DNA of 64,000 nucleotides from assembly GCA_023422635.1 (NCBI GenBank), contig JAFAGO010000031.1:1-64000 (forward strand). Reading direction: 5' to 3'. How positions within the stretch are numbered: position 1 is the stretch's first letter; each line of letters starts with the position of its first letter. The notes beneath the pieces are model-generated. The model was not told where the DNA came from, made no database searches, and saw only the letters and a program-made list of their open reading frames with translations. Below, piece after piece: positions 25,112 through 34,089 of this stretch. Origin of the DNA: Bacteroidota bacterium (lineage in GTDB: Bacteria; Bacteroidota; Bacteroidia; Flavobacteriales; Weeksellaceae). The position numbers and the translations under genes are program-made.

Positions 25112-26389
25112 ATGATAAACTACGTTAGCGCAGAAGAAGCCGTTTCAGTCATTAAAAGTGGCGATCGGATCTTCGGGCACGGAAGTGCATGCACCCCCAA
25201 CCTATTTTACGAAGAATTAAGCAAGCAAGCCGCAAGACTGCGAGATGTGGAATTGGTTTCCATCACCCAACAAGGCAGCTTACCGATTGCTCGACCAGAA
25301 TTTGCAGAAAGTTTCCGCATTAATTCCTTATTTGTTTCAAAACCGATTCGAGAAGCAGTAAATTCGGGAAATGGCGATTTCGTTCCTATTTTCTTAAGCG
25401 AAATTCCCATTCTGTTCAAAAACGGAATATTACCATTGGATGTTGCAATGATTACCGTTTCTCCACCAGATAGCCATGGATATTGCACCTTGGGAACTTC
25501 TGTTGATGTGGCGAGAAGCGCTGTAGATACAGCAAAAACCGTAATCGCAATTGTAAACCCGAACATGCCGAGAACACATGGCGACGGGATGATTCACGTA
25601 AGTAAAATTAGTAAGTTTGTGTGGAGTGAAACCGATTTACTCACCATTGATTATAAATCGCGTGTTGGCGAAGAAGAACTTCTTATCGGTAAAAATGTTG
25701 CAGAATTAATTGATGATCGCGCAACACTCCAAATGGGAATAGGAACCATTCCTAATGCTGTTTTAAGAAGTCTACACAATCATAAAGATCTCGGAGTTCA
25801 TACCGAAATGCTAAGCGACGGCGTTATTGATTTAATTAAAAATGATATTGTAACCAATACCTACAAAGGAACCCATTCTAACAGAACGATTACCAGTTTT
25901 TGTTTCGGAACAAAAGAATTGTATGATTTTGTAAACGATAATCCGTCCATCGCATTTATGGATGTTCAGCATGTTAATTTCCCGATTAACATTATGAAAA
26001 ACAAAAAAATGCACGCCATCAACTCTGCCATCGAAATCGATTTAACCGGTCAGGTTTGTGCAGATTCCATTGGAACAATGCAATACAGTGGAATTGGCGG
26101 ACAAATGGATTTTATGCGTGGCGCTGCTCTTAGTGAAGGAGGTAAACCTATTATGGCAATTTCTTCAAGAACTAAAAAAGGAATCCCTAGAATCGTCCCT
26201 TACTTAAAACAAGGCGCTGGAGTAGTTACCACAAGAGGACATATTCATTACGTGGTTACCGAATATGGAACAGCGTATTTATACGGAAAAAACCTTCGAC
26301 AAAGAGCTAAAGCGCTTATCGAAATCGCTCACCCAGACGATCGAGAAAGTTTAGAAAAAGCAGCTTTCGAAAGATTTAAAAGAGCGTAA
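25112..26389 (+). CDS. Acetyl-CoA hydrolase/transferase family protein
   Basis: A 425-residue class I CoA-transferase of the acetyl-CoA hydrolase/4-hydroxybutyrate CoA-transferase group. It moves CoA between acyl-CoA and a carboxylate such as acetate. The N-terminal domain has FGHGSACTP and VSPPDSHGYCTLGTSVD. The C-terminal domain carries the catalytic glutamate Glu232 in GVHTEMLSDG, then GIGGQMDFMRGA and VVTEYGTAYL. The exact acyl substrate cannot be read. It is monocistronic, with its own -7 box and a terminator at 26394-26423, and has an unusually long upstream region. Confidence 0.92.
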   Translation: MINYVSAEEAVSVIKSGDRIFGHGSACTPNLFYEELSKQAARLRDVELVSITQQGSLPIARPEFAESFRINSLFVSKPIREAVNSGNGDFVPIFLSEIPILFKNGILPLDVAMITVSPPDSHGYCTLGTSVDVARSAVDTAKTVIAIVNPNMPRTHGDGMIHVSKISKFVWSETDLLTIDYKSRVGEEELLIGKNVAELIDDRATLQMGIGTIPNAVLRSLHNHKDLGVHTEMLSDGVIDLIKNDIVTNTYKGTHSNRTITSFCFGTKELYDFVNDNPSIAFMDVQHVNFPINIMKNKKMHAINSAIEIDLTGQVCADSIGTMQYSGIGGQMDFMRGAALSEGGKPIMAISSRTKKGIPRIVPYLKQGAGVVTTRGHIHYVVTEYGTAYLYGKNLRQRAKALIEIAHPDDRESLEKAAFERFKRA

Positions 26390-26393
26390 TCAC

Positions 26394-26423
26394 AATCCCG
26401 GTTTCTACAATCGGGATTTTTTA
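26394..26423 (+). terminator. Intrinsic terminator of the CoA-transferase gene
   Basis: AATCCCG, eleven bases, CGGGATT then T-rich sequence, 5 bp after the stop. Confidence 0.85.
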
Positions 26424-26503
26424 TTTTCTTTTAAAATTGAAAAATTCAATTCAAATTCAAGTAACACACGAGTAGATATCAATCGTACAAAACAGGAAAT
26501 TTG

Positions 26504-26511
26504 TACCTTTG
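26504..26511 (+). promoter_or_regulatory. -7 promoter element TACCTTTG
   Basis: Exact TAnnTTTG match 41 bp before ATG 26553 of the small exported protein. It also supports ATG 26553 over an upstream in-frame TTG at 26529. Confidence 0.5.
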
Positions 26512-26552
26512 GTCTACACTTTGCAAAATTGCTTTGCAGTAAAACACCATTC

Positions 26553-27020
26553 ATGAAAAAAATATTTTTTGGCATCTTGCTCTTGCTCACATTCCAAACC
26601 TTTGTAAACGCTCAGTATGCCGTTTTAAACGAAATTCTTAACCGTTTAGAAGAACGTAAAGGCATTAATCAAAACTTGAAAGATGTTAGCATTGATGATA
26701 AAAAATTTATTCTGGTAAAAGATTTTGAAGATCATACCGAGCGGAATTTCATTGTTATTAAAGGAAATCAAGCCACTTACGTGGAAGTTTTTGATGATAA
26801 ATCTTCTGGCGAAAGCACCTCGAATGTATTTAGTGGAGATGTTGTTCGAAGCAAAAACAATATCATCTCGTTGCGTTGCGATTTATTAGAAGGTAAAAAA
26901 ATACCCATTCCAGTTACCAAAACTTTTCTCCTTACCAAACTTAATAAAATCCTCTATCTTGTTGATGTGAATACACGCGATCGATGGATTGATGAATCCT
27001 CTTTCGGAAAATCAAAATAA
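26553..27020 (+). CDS. Small exported protein of unknown function
   Basis: A 155-residue protein with a clear signal peptide (MKKIFFGILLLLTFQTFVNA, then QYAV). The mature part starts with a charged helix (LNEILNRLEERKGINQNL) and continues as a likely beta-rich domain (KFILVKDFEDHTERNFIVI ... ILYLVDVNTRDRW). I recognise no family. ATG 26553 gives the signal peptide; an in-frame TTG at 26529 would add eight residues and is less likely. Own promoter box and a terminator at 27049-27086. Confidence 0.8.
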   Translation: MKKIFFGILLLLTFQTFVNAQYAVLNEILNRLEERKGINQNLKDVSIDDKKFILVKDFEDHTERNFIVIKGNQATYVEVFDDKSSGESTSNVFSGDVVRSKNNIISLRCDLLEGKKIPIPVTKTFLLTKLNKILYLVDVNTRDRWIDESSFGKSK

Positions 27021-27048
27021 TTGTAAAATTTTTGTATCCTAAACAACT

Positions 27049-27086
27049 AAAAAGGCCTAATACTGTAACGTTGTAGACCTTTTTTA
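27049..27086 (+). terminator. Intrinsic terminator after the small exported protein gene
   Basis: AAAAAGGCCT ... AGACCTTTTTT with one mismatch, 28 bp after the stop and followed by T residues. Confidence 0.7.
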
Positions 27087-27217
27087 CTATGCTGAAAATC
27101 GATTACGAAGCATTTCTTGTTTCTTTAAAAAATTTCTGCACCAGTTTCAATTCAAGACTGAAATTAATACAGAAATAATACTATTTTTACATACATTTTT
27201 AAAAAAAACAACCTTCA

Positions 27218-27874
27218 ATGATCAAAAAGATTTTTCTTGTTGCAATCTGTAGTTTATTCCTGCAAAGTTGCATGGTTTCTGTTAAACGCGATTATCAAAA
27301 TTTAAGTCGCTCGTTGGTTTTTAGAAATGATCAAAAGTGGTTGATTAATTCAACGTACACCGATTTAGGATCGGAAGAGCGTGAACGATTAAACAATAGA
27401 ATTTTCGAAACCTTTCAAGATTTAAGCGGACATCATGCCATCAAAATTATCGATGCACAGCAGCAAAACCTTCTTCCACACAAAATTCCATTTGCACCAA
27501 GTTTTGAAGATTTGAAAGTTTTAAAAAATAACGCAGAGTTTGATTTTTTAGTGAATAGCTACACAAAAATAGTGAGCGATCAAATTGCCAATATTGAAAC
27601 GTCTTTGCCCTTGCAATACAGCAAAAATGAAGCTTTCGCGATTATTGAAGTGTATGATTTAAAAACTTTAAAAAGAATTTATTTTCAAAAAGCATCTTCG
27701 CAAACCGAAATGGAAGCTCGGAAAACCTATCCACAATATTCTGGACAAGAACTGTACGAAAACAAAGAAAAAGGAAGTGATTCAGGACCTTTTTTCAGCT
27801 ATTCCGCGCAACAACTTTCTGTAAAAAACATGAAGAAAATCTTAAAAGACATCAATAAAAACGCGGTTAAATAA
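27218..27874 (+). CDS. Lipoprotein of unknown function
   Basis: A 218-residue predicted lipoprotein: signal MIKKIFLVAICSLFLQSC with lipobox LQSC (Cys18), then MVSVKRDYQN. The mature part looks mixed alpha/beta. DLSGHHAIKIIDAQQQNLLP and NAEFDFLVNSYTKIVSDQIA suggest a domain like those that sense or bind envelope components, but I recognise no family. The C-terminus is a basic helix (KNMKKILKDINKNAVK), as seen in stand-alone envelope lipoproteins. It is convergent with the hydrolase at 27881-28714, with only 6 bp between the stops. Confidence 0.82.
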   Translation: MIKKIFLVAICSLFLQSCMVSVKRDYQNLSRSLVFRNDQKWLINSTYTDLGSEERERLNNRIFETFQDLSGHHAIKIIDAQQQNLLPHKIPFAPSFEDLKVLKNNAEFDFLVNSYTKIVSDQIANIETSLPLQYSKNEAFAIIEVYDLKTLKRIYFQKASSQTEMEARKTYPQYSGQELYENKEKGSDSGPFFSYSAQQLSVKNMKKILKDINKNAVK

Positions 27875-27880
27875 ACACAA

Positions 27881-28714
27881 TTATTCTTTAATAAATTCAA
27901 TCATTTTTCGCGTAGCCAGTTCCAAATCATTAGGAAGTTCTGTATTTTCCCAAGGTTCTTTTGCACCAAAAGTATGATTGGCATTTGGAATTAAAAACAG
28001 TTCGGAACGCGGATTCCAATGATGTAATTTTTCCGCAGCTACCGAAGGTACAGCTTCATCCTGCGTTCCGTGAATAATGAGCATTTTCGCCTTCAATTGT
28101 TCCATCGCGAGCTCCACATCAAAACGTTTTTTGTTTTTTTCGAAATCTTCAAAAAACTGAATTTCATGAGGCATTTGCTGCTTTGTTCTTCCGTTAAGTG
28201 TGTAATAAATACCTTCTTCCTTCCACTTTTTTAAGTCGTCGTTTTTAGGAAATCGATCCAACGTTTCCACGGAAGCTAGGGTGATTAAACGATTGATTTT
28301 CTCGTTTTCGAATGCTTCAATACAAGAAATACCACCGCCGCGACTATGACCGATTAATGTAATATTTTCTGGATCAACTTCCGACTTTTGGCTGAAATAA
28401 GTAATAACCGTTTTGAGATCGGAAATCTCGAAGCTATACTTATTTTCCCCAAAACTTTTTAAATCGGTAAAGGTTTCTGGACTTGAAAGTGTTGTACCAT
28501 TATGTGAAAAATTGAATTTCACAAAATAACATCCCGCTTCAGCAAATTTCCGAGCCATTATCGGCCAAGCGCCCCAATCTTTGTAGCCTTTGTATCCATG
28601 CACAAAAATAACCAATGGCAATTTTTCCTTGGATTCTGGATAGAAGGCATCTGCTAAAAATGGACGGGTTTCGGGATTGTTAATAATGATGTTGTTTTCG
28701 GAAATAATATTCAT
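27881..28714 (-). CDS. Alpha/beta hydrolase
   Basis: A 277-residue cytoplasmic serine hydrolase of the dienelactone hydrolase/peptidase S9-like group. Visible elements: oxyanion region VIFVHGYKGYKDW, nucleophile elbow GHSRGG, acid in HGTQDEAVPS and histidine in PNANHTFG. The substrate is unknown. ATG 28714 is chosen over an in-frame TTG at 28729. No clear TAnnTTTG box was found upstream. A structured repeat-like element lies about 60 bp upstream at 28774-28922. Confidence 0.88.
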   Translation of the reverse strand: MNIISENNIIINNPETRPFLADAFYPESKEKLPLVIFVHGYKGYKDWGAWPIMARKFAEAGCYFVKFNFSHNGTTLSSPETFTDLKSFGENKYSFEISDLKTVITYFSQKSEVDPENITLIGHSRGGGISCIEAFENEKINRLITLASVETLDRFPKNDDLKKWKEEGIYYTLNGRTKQQMPHEIQFFEDFEKNKKRFDVELAMEQLKAKMLIIHGTQDEAVPSVAAEKLHHWNPRSELFLIPNANHTFGAKEPWENTELPNDLELATRKMIEFIKE

Positions 28715-28773
28715 TGTATTGATGTACAAAATGGTTCAACGTGAATGCAAATTACAAAAATATCTCCCAATTT

Positions 28774-28922
28774 GCGTGAGCGATGATAGTGGAAATCCTT
28801 TTTTAATAGAATGGCTGAAAGCCATTATATGAAAAAAGATTGAAACGGACGTAGCGACCCGACCCGTGGGAACGTTTGGCAAGTGATACACTTGGCAAAC
28901 GCGATGTTGGAAAGGGACACGC
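28774..28922 (+). ncRNA. Structured RNA-like repeat element (possibly Flavo-1 class)
   Basis: A 149-bp block that is more GC-rich than its surroundings and encodes no protein. Its ends pair, GCGTG (28774-28778) with CACGC (28918-28922). Inside, AATC-C-TTTTTT (28794-28804) pairs with AAAAAAGATT (28832-28841) around the hairpin AATGGCT-gaa-AGCCATT (28810-28826). A second long hairpin is GTTTGGCAAGTG-ata-CACTTGGCAAAC (28874-28900, one mismatch). GACCCGACCCGTGGG lies between them. From memory, similar blocks recur between genes in Chryseobacterium relatives and may belong to the Flavo-1 RNA class; this was not checked. The plus-strand orientation is inferred. Confidence 0.5.
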
Positions 28923-28923
28923 C

Positions 28924-28957
28924 AAAAAAAAATCGCCCTTAAAAAAAAGAGCGATTG
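28924..28957 (-). terminator. Intrinsic terminator of the first M13 peptidase gene
   Basis: On the minus strand AATCGC, a T-rich loop, GCGATT then a run of nine T residues, directly after the stop at 28964. Confidence 0.75.
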
Positions 28958-28963
28958 TTGGAA

Positions 28964-31057
28964 TTACCAAATTTTAATTCTATTCTCGGGAGCAATGTAC
29001 AATTGGTCGCCGGGTTGAATATTGAATGCTTTTTGGAAGGAATCTTGATTCACCAAAGGTGCGAAACTCCTGAAGTATCCGGGAGCGTGCGGATCGGTTT
29101 TCACTTGGTTGGTCATGTATTTTTCGGTGGCTTTTGTTCGCCAAACGGTTGCCCAACTGATGAAAAAACGCTGATCTTGGTTGAAACCATTAATTTCGCC
29201 AGGATTTCCTTTGTCTTTTAAATACATTTGTAATGCGCTGTACGCCACGGCAACACCACCTAAATCGCCAATATTTTCGCCGCTGGTGAATTTACCATTT
29301 ACAAAAACGCCGGGAACGGGCTCGTACTTATCGTACTGCGCGGCAAGCTGCCCAACTTTTGCATCAAAGTTTTTACGATCATCATCGGTCCACCAGTTAT
29401 TGAGATTTCCATTTCCGTCGAATCGAGAGCCGCTATCGTCGAATCCATGGGAAATTTCGTGACCGATTACCGCACCAATTCCACCAAAATTTACGGCAGG
29501 ATCGGCTTCAAAGTTGAAGAACGGCGGTTGCAAAATTCCAGCAGGGAAAACAATTTCGTTATTCGATGAGGAATAATAAGCGTTTACCGTTTGCGGAGGC
29601 ATTCCCCACTCTTTTTTATCGACGGGTTTGCCGATTTTTTCTAGATTTTTTTGATAGTACCACTCTCCTATTTTCTCCATATTGCTGTAATAGGTTCCTC
29701 CGTTCGAAGGTGAGGTGAGTTGCAATTTCGAATAATCTTTCCATTGGTCTGGATACGCAATTTTAACCGAGAATTTATGCAGTTTATCCAAAGCTTTTTC
29801 TTTGGTTACTGGCGACATCCAATCTAAATTTTCGATGTGAACTTTAAATGATTTTTTAAGATAGTCGATATAGGTTTCCATTTTTTCTTTTGCAGCTGCA
29901 GGAAAATATTTATCCACATACAATTTCCCGAAAGGTTCGCCAAGTGATCGATTTACAACGGCCAAACCACGTTTATCCATTGATCTTTGTTCTTGCTGAC
30001 CTTGCAGATATTTCGAATAAAAATCAAATTTCATTTGATCGAGTTTCTCGTCGAGATTTCCTGCATTTCCGTTCAAGAGATCGTATTTTATGTATTCTTT
30101 GATGAGCGGAATGTTTGCATTCGTCATCCACGAATCCATATTTTGGTAATATTTCAATTCGCCAATAATAACTTTATCGGTATTAACGCCTACTTTTTTT
30201 AGATACTCTGGCAGTTTAACGGCTTTCACCAATGCAGATAGTTCAGCGGTGGTTTTAGGATTGTACCTTAGATTGGCATCACGACCTTGCTCTAACGTTA
30301 ATAAATCACCCGCAAGTTTCTTCTCGAAACCAACAATTTTACCCGCTGTTTCAGCAGGATTTTTATCGCCCAAAACGGTTAGCAATTGCGCAACATAATT
30401 TTGATATTCGGCTAAAGTTTTGGTGTTGGATTCATTTACTTTTTGATAATAATCTTTTCCTAAACCAAGACTTGGTCCGCCAAGATAAACGGCATTCATC
30501 ACTGAATTTTTCATGTCTGGGCCAACGCGCCATCCATAAAAAGGGTTATCGCCTTCTGGAGTAACTTTAATTAAATATTGCTGAAGATCAGCGACTGTTT
30601 TAATAGAATCGATGGCATCAATTTTAGATTGAATCGGGCTAATTCCCAGTTCGTTTCTTTTGTTCCAATCGATAAATGTTCCGTATAACGCTTGAATTTT
30701 TTGACCTTCGGAATTTCCAGGATAAGTTTCTTTCAGAATAGAATTAAGAATTTCTAAAGAACGCACATCAACTTCTTCTCTTAAAATATTAAATGAACCC
30801 CAACTTGGTTTATCTGAAGGAATTTCTGCGGTTTTCATCCAATTTCCATTCACATAATTAAAGAAATCGTCTTGAGGACGAACCGATGTATCCATTAACG
30901 AAAGGTCGATTCCTTTATCTTCGGATTTTATTGGTGTTGAACTTGTTTCAACGGTATTACGATCTTGATTTGCTGTTTGGGTTTTTGCTGTGGTTCCACA
31001 TGAATTCAAAAAAAATAACGCTGGAATTGCTAAGAGCGGTAAGGTGCTTTTCTTCAT
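28964..31057 (-). CDS. M13-family zinc endopeptidase lipoprotein (PepO/neprilysin-like)
   Basis: A 697-residue envelope metallopeptidase that cuts oligopeptides. The lipoprotein signal has lipobox LNSC (Cys20). The N-terminal alpha-helical domain starts with DTSVRPQDDFFNYVNGNWM, typical of M13. The catalytic motif HEISH (near residue 533) is in GAVIGHEISHGFDDSG, the third ligand Glu in GENIGDLGG, and the C-terminus ends in PENRIKIW. NAYYSSSNNEIVFPAGILQP is the family substrate-binding block. It is a tandem duplicate of the next gene upstream (31164-33263), with only short sequence between. ACTTAATTATTAAGT, a perfect palindrome at 31058-31072, abuts its start codon. Confidence 0.95.
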   Translation of the reverse strand: MKKSTLPLLAIPALFFLNSCGTTAKTQTANQDRNTVETSSTPIKSEDKGIDLSLMDTSVRPQDDFFNYVNGNWMKTAEIPSDKPSWGSFNILREEVDVRSLEILNSILKETYPGNSEGQKIQALYGTFIDWNKRNELGISPIQSKIDAIDSIKTVADLQQYLIKVTPEGDNPFYGWRVGPDMKNSVMNAVYLGGPSLGLGKDYYQKVNESNTKTLAEYQNYVAQLLTVLGDKNPAETAGKIVGFEKKLAGDLLTLEQGRDANLRYNPKTTAELSALVKAVKLPEYLKKVGVNTDKVIIGELKYYQNMDSWMTNANIPLIKEYIKYDLLNGNAGNLDEKLDQMKFDFYSKYLQGQQEQRSMDKRGLAVVNRSLGEPFGKLYVDKYFPAAAKEKMETYIDYLKKSFKVHIENLDWMSPVTKEKALDKLHKFSVKIAYPDQWKDYSKLQLTSPSNGGTYYSNMEKIGEWYYQKNLEKIGKPVDKKEWGMPPQTVNAYYSSSNNEIVFPAGILQPPFFNFEADPAVNFGGIGAVIGHEISHGFDDSGSRFDGNGNLNNWWTDDDRKNFDAKVGQLAAQYDKYEPVPGVFVNGKFTSGENIGDLGGVAVAYSALQMYLKDKGNPGEINGFNQDQRFFISWATVWRTKATEKYMTNQVKTDPHAPGYFRSFAPLVNQDSFQKAFNIQPGDQLYIAPENRIKIW

Positions 31058-31072
31058 ACTTAATTATTAAGT
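31058..31072. promoter_or_regulatory. 15-bp palindrome next to the start of the first M13 gene
   Basis: ACTTAAT-T-ATTAAGT, perfect and directly adjacent to the ATG at 31057. Possible operator or translational control site. Confidence 0.3.
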
Positions 31073-31112
31073 TTTAAAGATAGCAAAAACGTTTAGAAAT
31101 CGAATTATAAAA

Positions 31113-31146
31113 CAAAAAATCACCTCGAAAAGGAGGTGATTTTATC
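31113..31146 (-). terminator. Intrinsic terminator between the two M13 peptidase genes
   Basis: AAAATCACCTC and GAGGTGATTTT form a strong perfect stem just after the stop of the 31164-33263 gene. It suggests the tandem genes are separately terminated. Confidence 0.85.
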
Positions 31147-31163
31147 GTGATATTTAAAAAAGA

Positions 31164-33263
31164 TTACCAAATTTTAATTCTCTCTGAAGGAATTTTATAC
31201 AATTTGTCGCCTTGTTTTACATCAAAAGCATTGTAAAATGCGTCGGTATTTCCCAATGGTCCGATGGCACGGAAATATCCTGGAGAATGCGGATCGGTTT
31301 TCACTTGGTTAATCAAAGCTTTTTCGGAAGCAAGAGTTTTCCAGATGGTCGCCCAACTTAAGAAAAATCTTTGATTTTGGTTGAAACCACTGATATCACC
31401 GGGATTTCCATGATCTTTTAAATACATTTGTAATGCATCATAAGCAATGGTTACCCCACCAAGATCGGCAATATTTTCGCCATTGGTGAATGTTCCGTTT
31501 ACATTGGTTCCTTTTACAGGTTCATATTGATCGAACTGTGCAGCCAACGATTGTGTAGCTTTTTGGAAGTTTGCTTTATCCTCTGGGGTCCACCAATCAA
31601 TCAAATTTCCATCGGCATCAAATTGAGCTCCGGAATCATCGAATCCGTGTGTCATTTCATGTCCGATTACGGCGCCAATTCCTCCAAAATTAATGGCAGG
31701 ATCTGCTTTAGGACTAAAGAACGGAGGTTGAAGAATTGCTGCTGGAAAAACAATTTCATTATTCAAAGGGTTGTAGTATGCATTCACCATTTGTGGTGGC
31801 ATTAACCATTCGGATTTATCTACTGGTTTCCCGATTTTCGCAACATCTTTATTGTATTGCCATTCCGTAATATTCACTAAGTTCTGATACAAAGATCCCC
31901 CTTGTTGTTCGGAAAGAATCGTGAGTTTTGAGTAATCTTTCCATTGATCAGGATACGCCACTTTTACTCCAAATTTATTCAGTTTATGAAGCGCTTTTTC
32001 TTTGGTGGTACTGGACATCCACGTTAATCCTTCGATGTGCTGTGCAAAGCTTTTTTTAAGATAATTGATGAGTTCCTCCATTTGTGCTTTTGCCTCTGCA
32101 GGAAAATATTTTTCAACATATAATTTCCCAAAAGCTTCCCCAAGCGAACCATTAATTAATTCGTAAGCACGTTTGTTTTGTGAGCGCTGCTCTTGTTGAC
32201 CACGAAGATATTTTCCGTAGAAGTCAAATTTTTTCTGATCCAAATCTGATGTTAGATAAGATGCACTTCCATCCAAAAGGTGGAATTTGAGATAATCTTT
32301 AATAACCGGTAAATTTTTAGTGGTAATAATTTTATCAAGATTTTGATAGTATTTAATCTCACCAATAATTACTTGATCGGCATTAACGCCTACTTTTTTA
32401 AGATAGTTAGGCAGATCGATATTTTTCACCAAGCTCGAAAGCTCCTTCATATTTTTAGGATTGTACTGAAGGGTCGCATCTCGAATCTGCTCATTGGTAA
32501 GCAAATATTTAGACACTTCTTTTTCGAAATTGACGATATTTTTTGCGCTTGCAGATGCATTTTGATACCCTAAAACATTCAGCATTGAACTGATGTATTT
32601 TGTGTATTCATTAATTGCTTCTGTATTTTTTTCGTTCTCTTTTTGATAGTAATCTCTTCCCAAACCAAGGTTTGCACTGCCAAGATATACTGCGTTCATC
32701 TTACTATCTTTTAAATCGGCCTCAACGCCCCAACTGTAAAAAGCATTTTCACCAAGTGGTGTAACTTCGGTTAAATAGTTTTGAAGATCTGCAACGGTTT
32801 TAATGGCATCCACTTTCGCTAAAGAAGATTTTATCGGCGTAATTCCATCAGCATTTCTTTTATTCAAATCCATATAGGTTTCGTACAGATTCTGAATTTT
32901 TTTACCTTCACTTCCGTCTGCAAATTGATCTTTCAAAAGTGAATTTAAAATTGACATCGCGTTATTGTCCGTTGTTTCGCGCAACATATCAAAACTTCCC
33001 CATCTCGAACGATCGGAAGGAATTTTCGCAGTTTTCATCCAAGTTCCATTCACATAGTTGTAAAAATCATCCTGTGGACGCACCGAAGTATCCATAGACG
33101 CAAGATCCAACCCATTTTCTGGATTTGCACTTCCCTTTTCTACCATATTTTCAGTGTTTTGACTGATCGATTTTGTTTGGTTATCTGCTGCTTTTTTCGC
33201 AGTACAAGATCCCAAAGAAACTATTCCCACAAATGCAAGAACAGCTATTGAAATATTTTTCAT
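31164..33263 (-). CDS. M13-family zinc endopeptidase lipoprotein, second copy
   Basis: A 699-residue paralogue of the downstream gene, aligned over its whole length. Lipobox LGSC (Cys20), DTSVRPQDDFYNYVNGTWM, catalytic HEMTH (near residue 535) in GAVIGHEMTHGFDDSG, GENIADLGG and the C-terminal PSERIKIW. Both copies keep all visible active-site residues, so both should be active. The N-terminal linkers after the lipid anchor differ most. The tandem arrangement suggests local duplication followed by divergence, perhaps in substrate preference (inference). Confidence 0.95.
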   Translation of the reverse strand: MKNISIAVLAFVGIVSLGSCTAKKAADNQTKSISQNTENMVEKGSANPENGLDLASMDTSVRPQDDFYNYVNGTWMKTAKIPSDRSRWGSFDMLRETTDNNAMSILNSLLKDQFADGSEGKKIQNLYETYMDLNKRNADGITPIKSSLAKVDAIKTVADLQNYLTEVTPLGENAFYSWGVEADLKDSKMNAVYLGSANLGLGRDYYQKENEKNTEAINEYTKYISSMLNVLGYQNASASAKNIVNFEKEVSKYLLTNEQIRDATLQYNPKNMKELSSLVKNIDLPNYLKKVGVNADQVIIGEIKYYQNLDKIITTKNLPVIKDYLKFHLLDGSASYLTSDLDQKKFDFYGKYLRGQQEQRSQNKRAYELINGSLGEAFGKLYVEKYFPAEAKAQMEELINYLKKSFAQHIEGLTWMSSTTKEKALHKLNKFGVKVAYPDQWKDYSKLTILSEQQGGSLYQNLVNITEWQYNKDVAKIGKPVDKSEWLMPPQMVNAYYNPLNNEIVFPAAILQPPFFSPKADPAINFGGIGAVIGHEMTHGFDDSGAQFDADGNLIDWWTPEDKANFQKATQSLAAQFDQYEPVKGTNVNGTFTNGENIADLGGVTIAYDALQMYLKDHGNPGDISGFNQNQRFFLSWATIWKTLASEKALINQVKTDPHSPGYFRAIGPLGNTDAFYNAFDVKQGDKLYKIPSERIKIW

Positions 33264-33318
33264 TGTTAAATTTTTACCATTAGTAGCTGAAATTGCCGTT
33301 TTGTTACCATTTTCAGCA

Positions 33319-33344
33319 AAAAACCACTTCTTTCGAAATGGTTC
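33319..33344 (-). terminator. Intrinsic terminator of the head-GIN protein gene
   Basis: On the minus strand AACCATTTC-gaaa-GAAGTGGTTTTTT: a 9-bp stem with one mismatch and a tetraloop, followed by T residues. Confidence 0.8.
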
Positions 33345-33359
33345 ATTTTTTTTATTTGA

Positions 33360-34025
33360 TTAATGAAAGTTTACTTTCCCGCCAGCTACTTTCTTCACAT
33401 TGCGGTCATCGGGATTTCCGTACACTTCAATTCTTCCGCCAGCTCGTGTTGTAGTGTTTACAGCGGCATCTGCATAAACTTCTGCCACGCCACCAGCATT
33501 CACCGATACTTTAGCATTTTCGGCATTTAGCTCTTTGCCGTAAAATTTCGCACCCGAATTAACAGTCAAATCTTGGCTCACTGCTTTTCCTGTTACGTTT
33601 ATTTCTGCACCAGAATTTAATTTCGCGGTAAGATTGGAGGTATCAATTTTCAAAGTAATTTTTGAACCTTCATTTGAAGTAAGCTTCAACATACTGCTAT
33701 CGAGCGTTGAAGACGACGTAATTACGGAACCTTGACTTGCCTGAATATCGTTTAATGATGTGTAATATACCTTAATTTTTGTATCTGCACCTTGAAGAAT
33801 TTTTGCGACAGACATGCGAATTTTCAACTCACCATTTTTATTTACCGTTTCCACATCGCCATCTTCGTAGCCTACAATTTCCACTTTCGCTTCTCGAGAA
33901 GGAATTAATTCTACTTGAAGGCGATCATACGTTTTCAACTTCGAAAACTCACCAACATTTCGGGTGTTTTGTGAAAAAGCAAACGCAGAAACACTCAACA
34001 TTGTGGCAAAAAATATTCTTTTCAT
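33360..34025 (-). CDS. Head-GIN domain protein (DUF2807)
   Basis: A 221-residue exported protein with a signal peptide ending near AFSQN. The rest is a right-handed beta-helix-like repeat typical of the DUF2807 auto-transporter-like adhesin head: FSKLKTYDRLQVELIP at the start, then short repeats rich in Gly/Asn/Ser (SQGSVITSSSTLD, LNSGAEINVTGKA, VNSGAKFYGKEL, VNAGGVAEVYADAA). It probably sits in the periplasm or on the surface; the function of the family is not well known. Closed by a tetraloop terminator. Confidence 0.88.
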   Translation of the reverse strand: MKRIFFATMLSVSAFAFSQNTRNVGEFSKLKTYDRLQVELIPSREAKVEIVGYEDGDVETVNKNGELKIRMSVAKILQGADTKIKVYYTSLNDIQASQGSVITSSSTLDSSMLKLTSNEGSKITLKIDTSNLTAKLNSGAEINVTGKAVSQDLTVNSGAKFYGKELNAENAKVSVNAGGVAEVYADAAVNTTTRAGGRIEVYGNPDDRNVKKVAGGKVNFH

Positions 34026-34089
34026 ATTATTATTTTTATCTATTTAATTAAAATTAAACTGTTAACGAAAACAATTGATTCTAAAAAAA

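Noticed and set aside
28774..28922. CRISPR or insertion-sequence remnant
   Set aside because: No repeated spacer-repeat units, no transposase fragment and no target duplication; the helical pairing suits an RNA-like element better.
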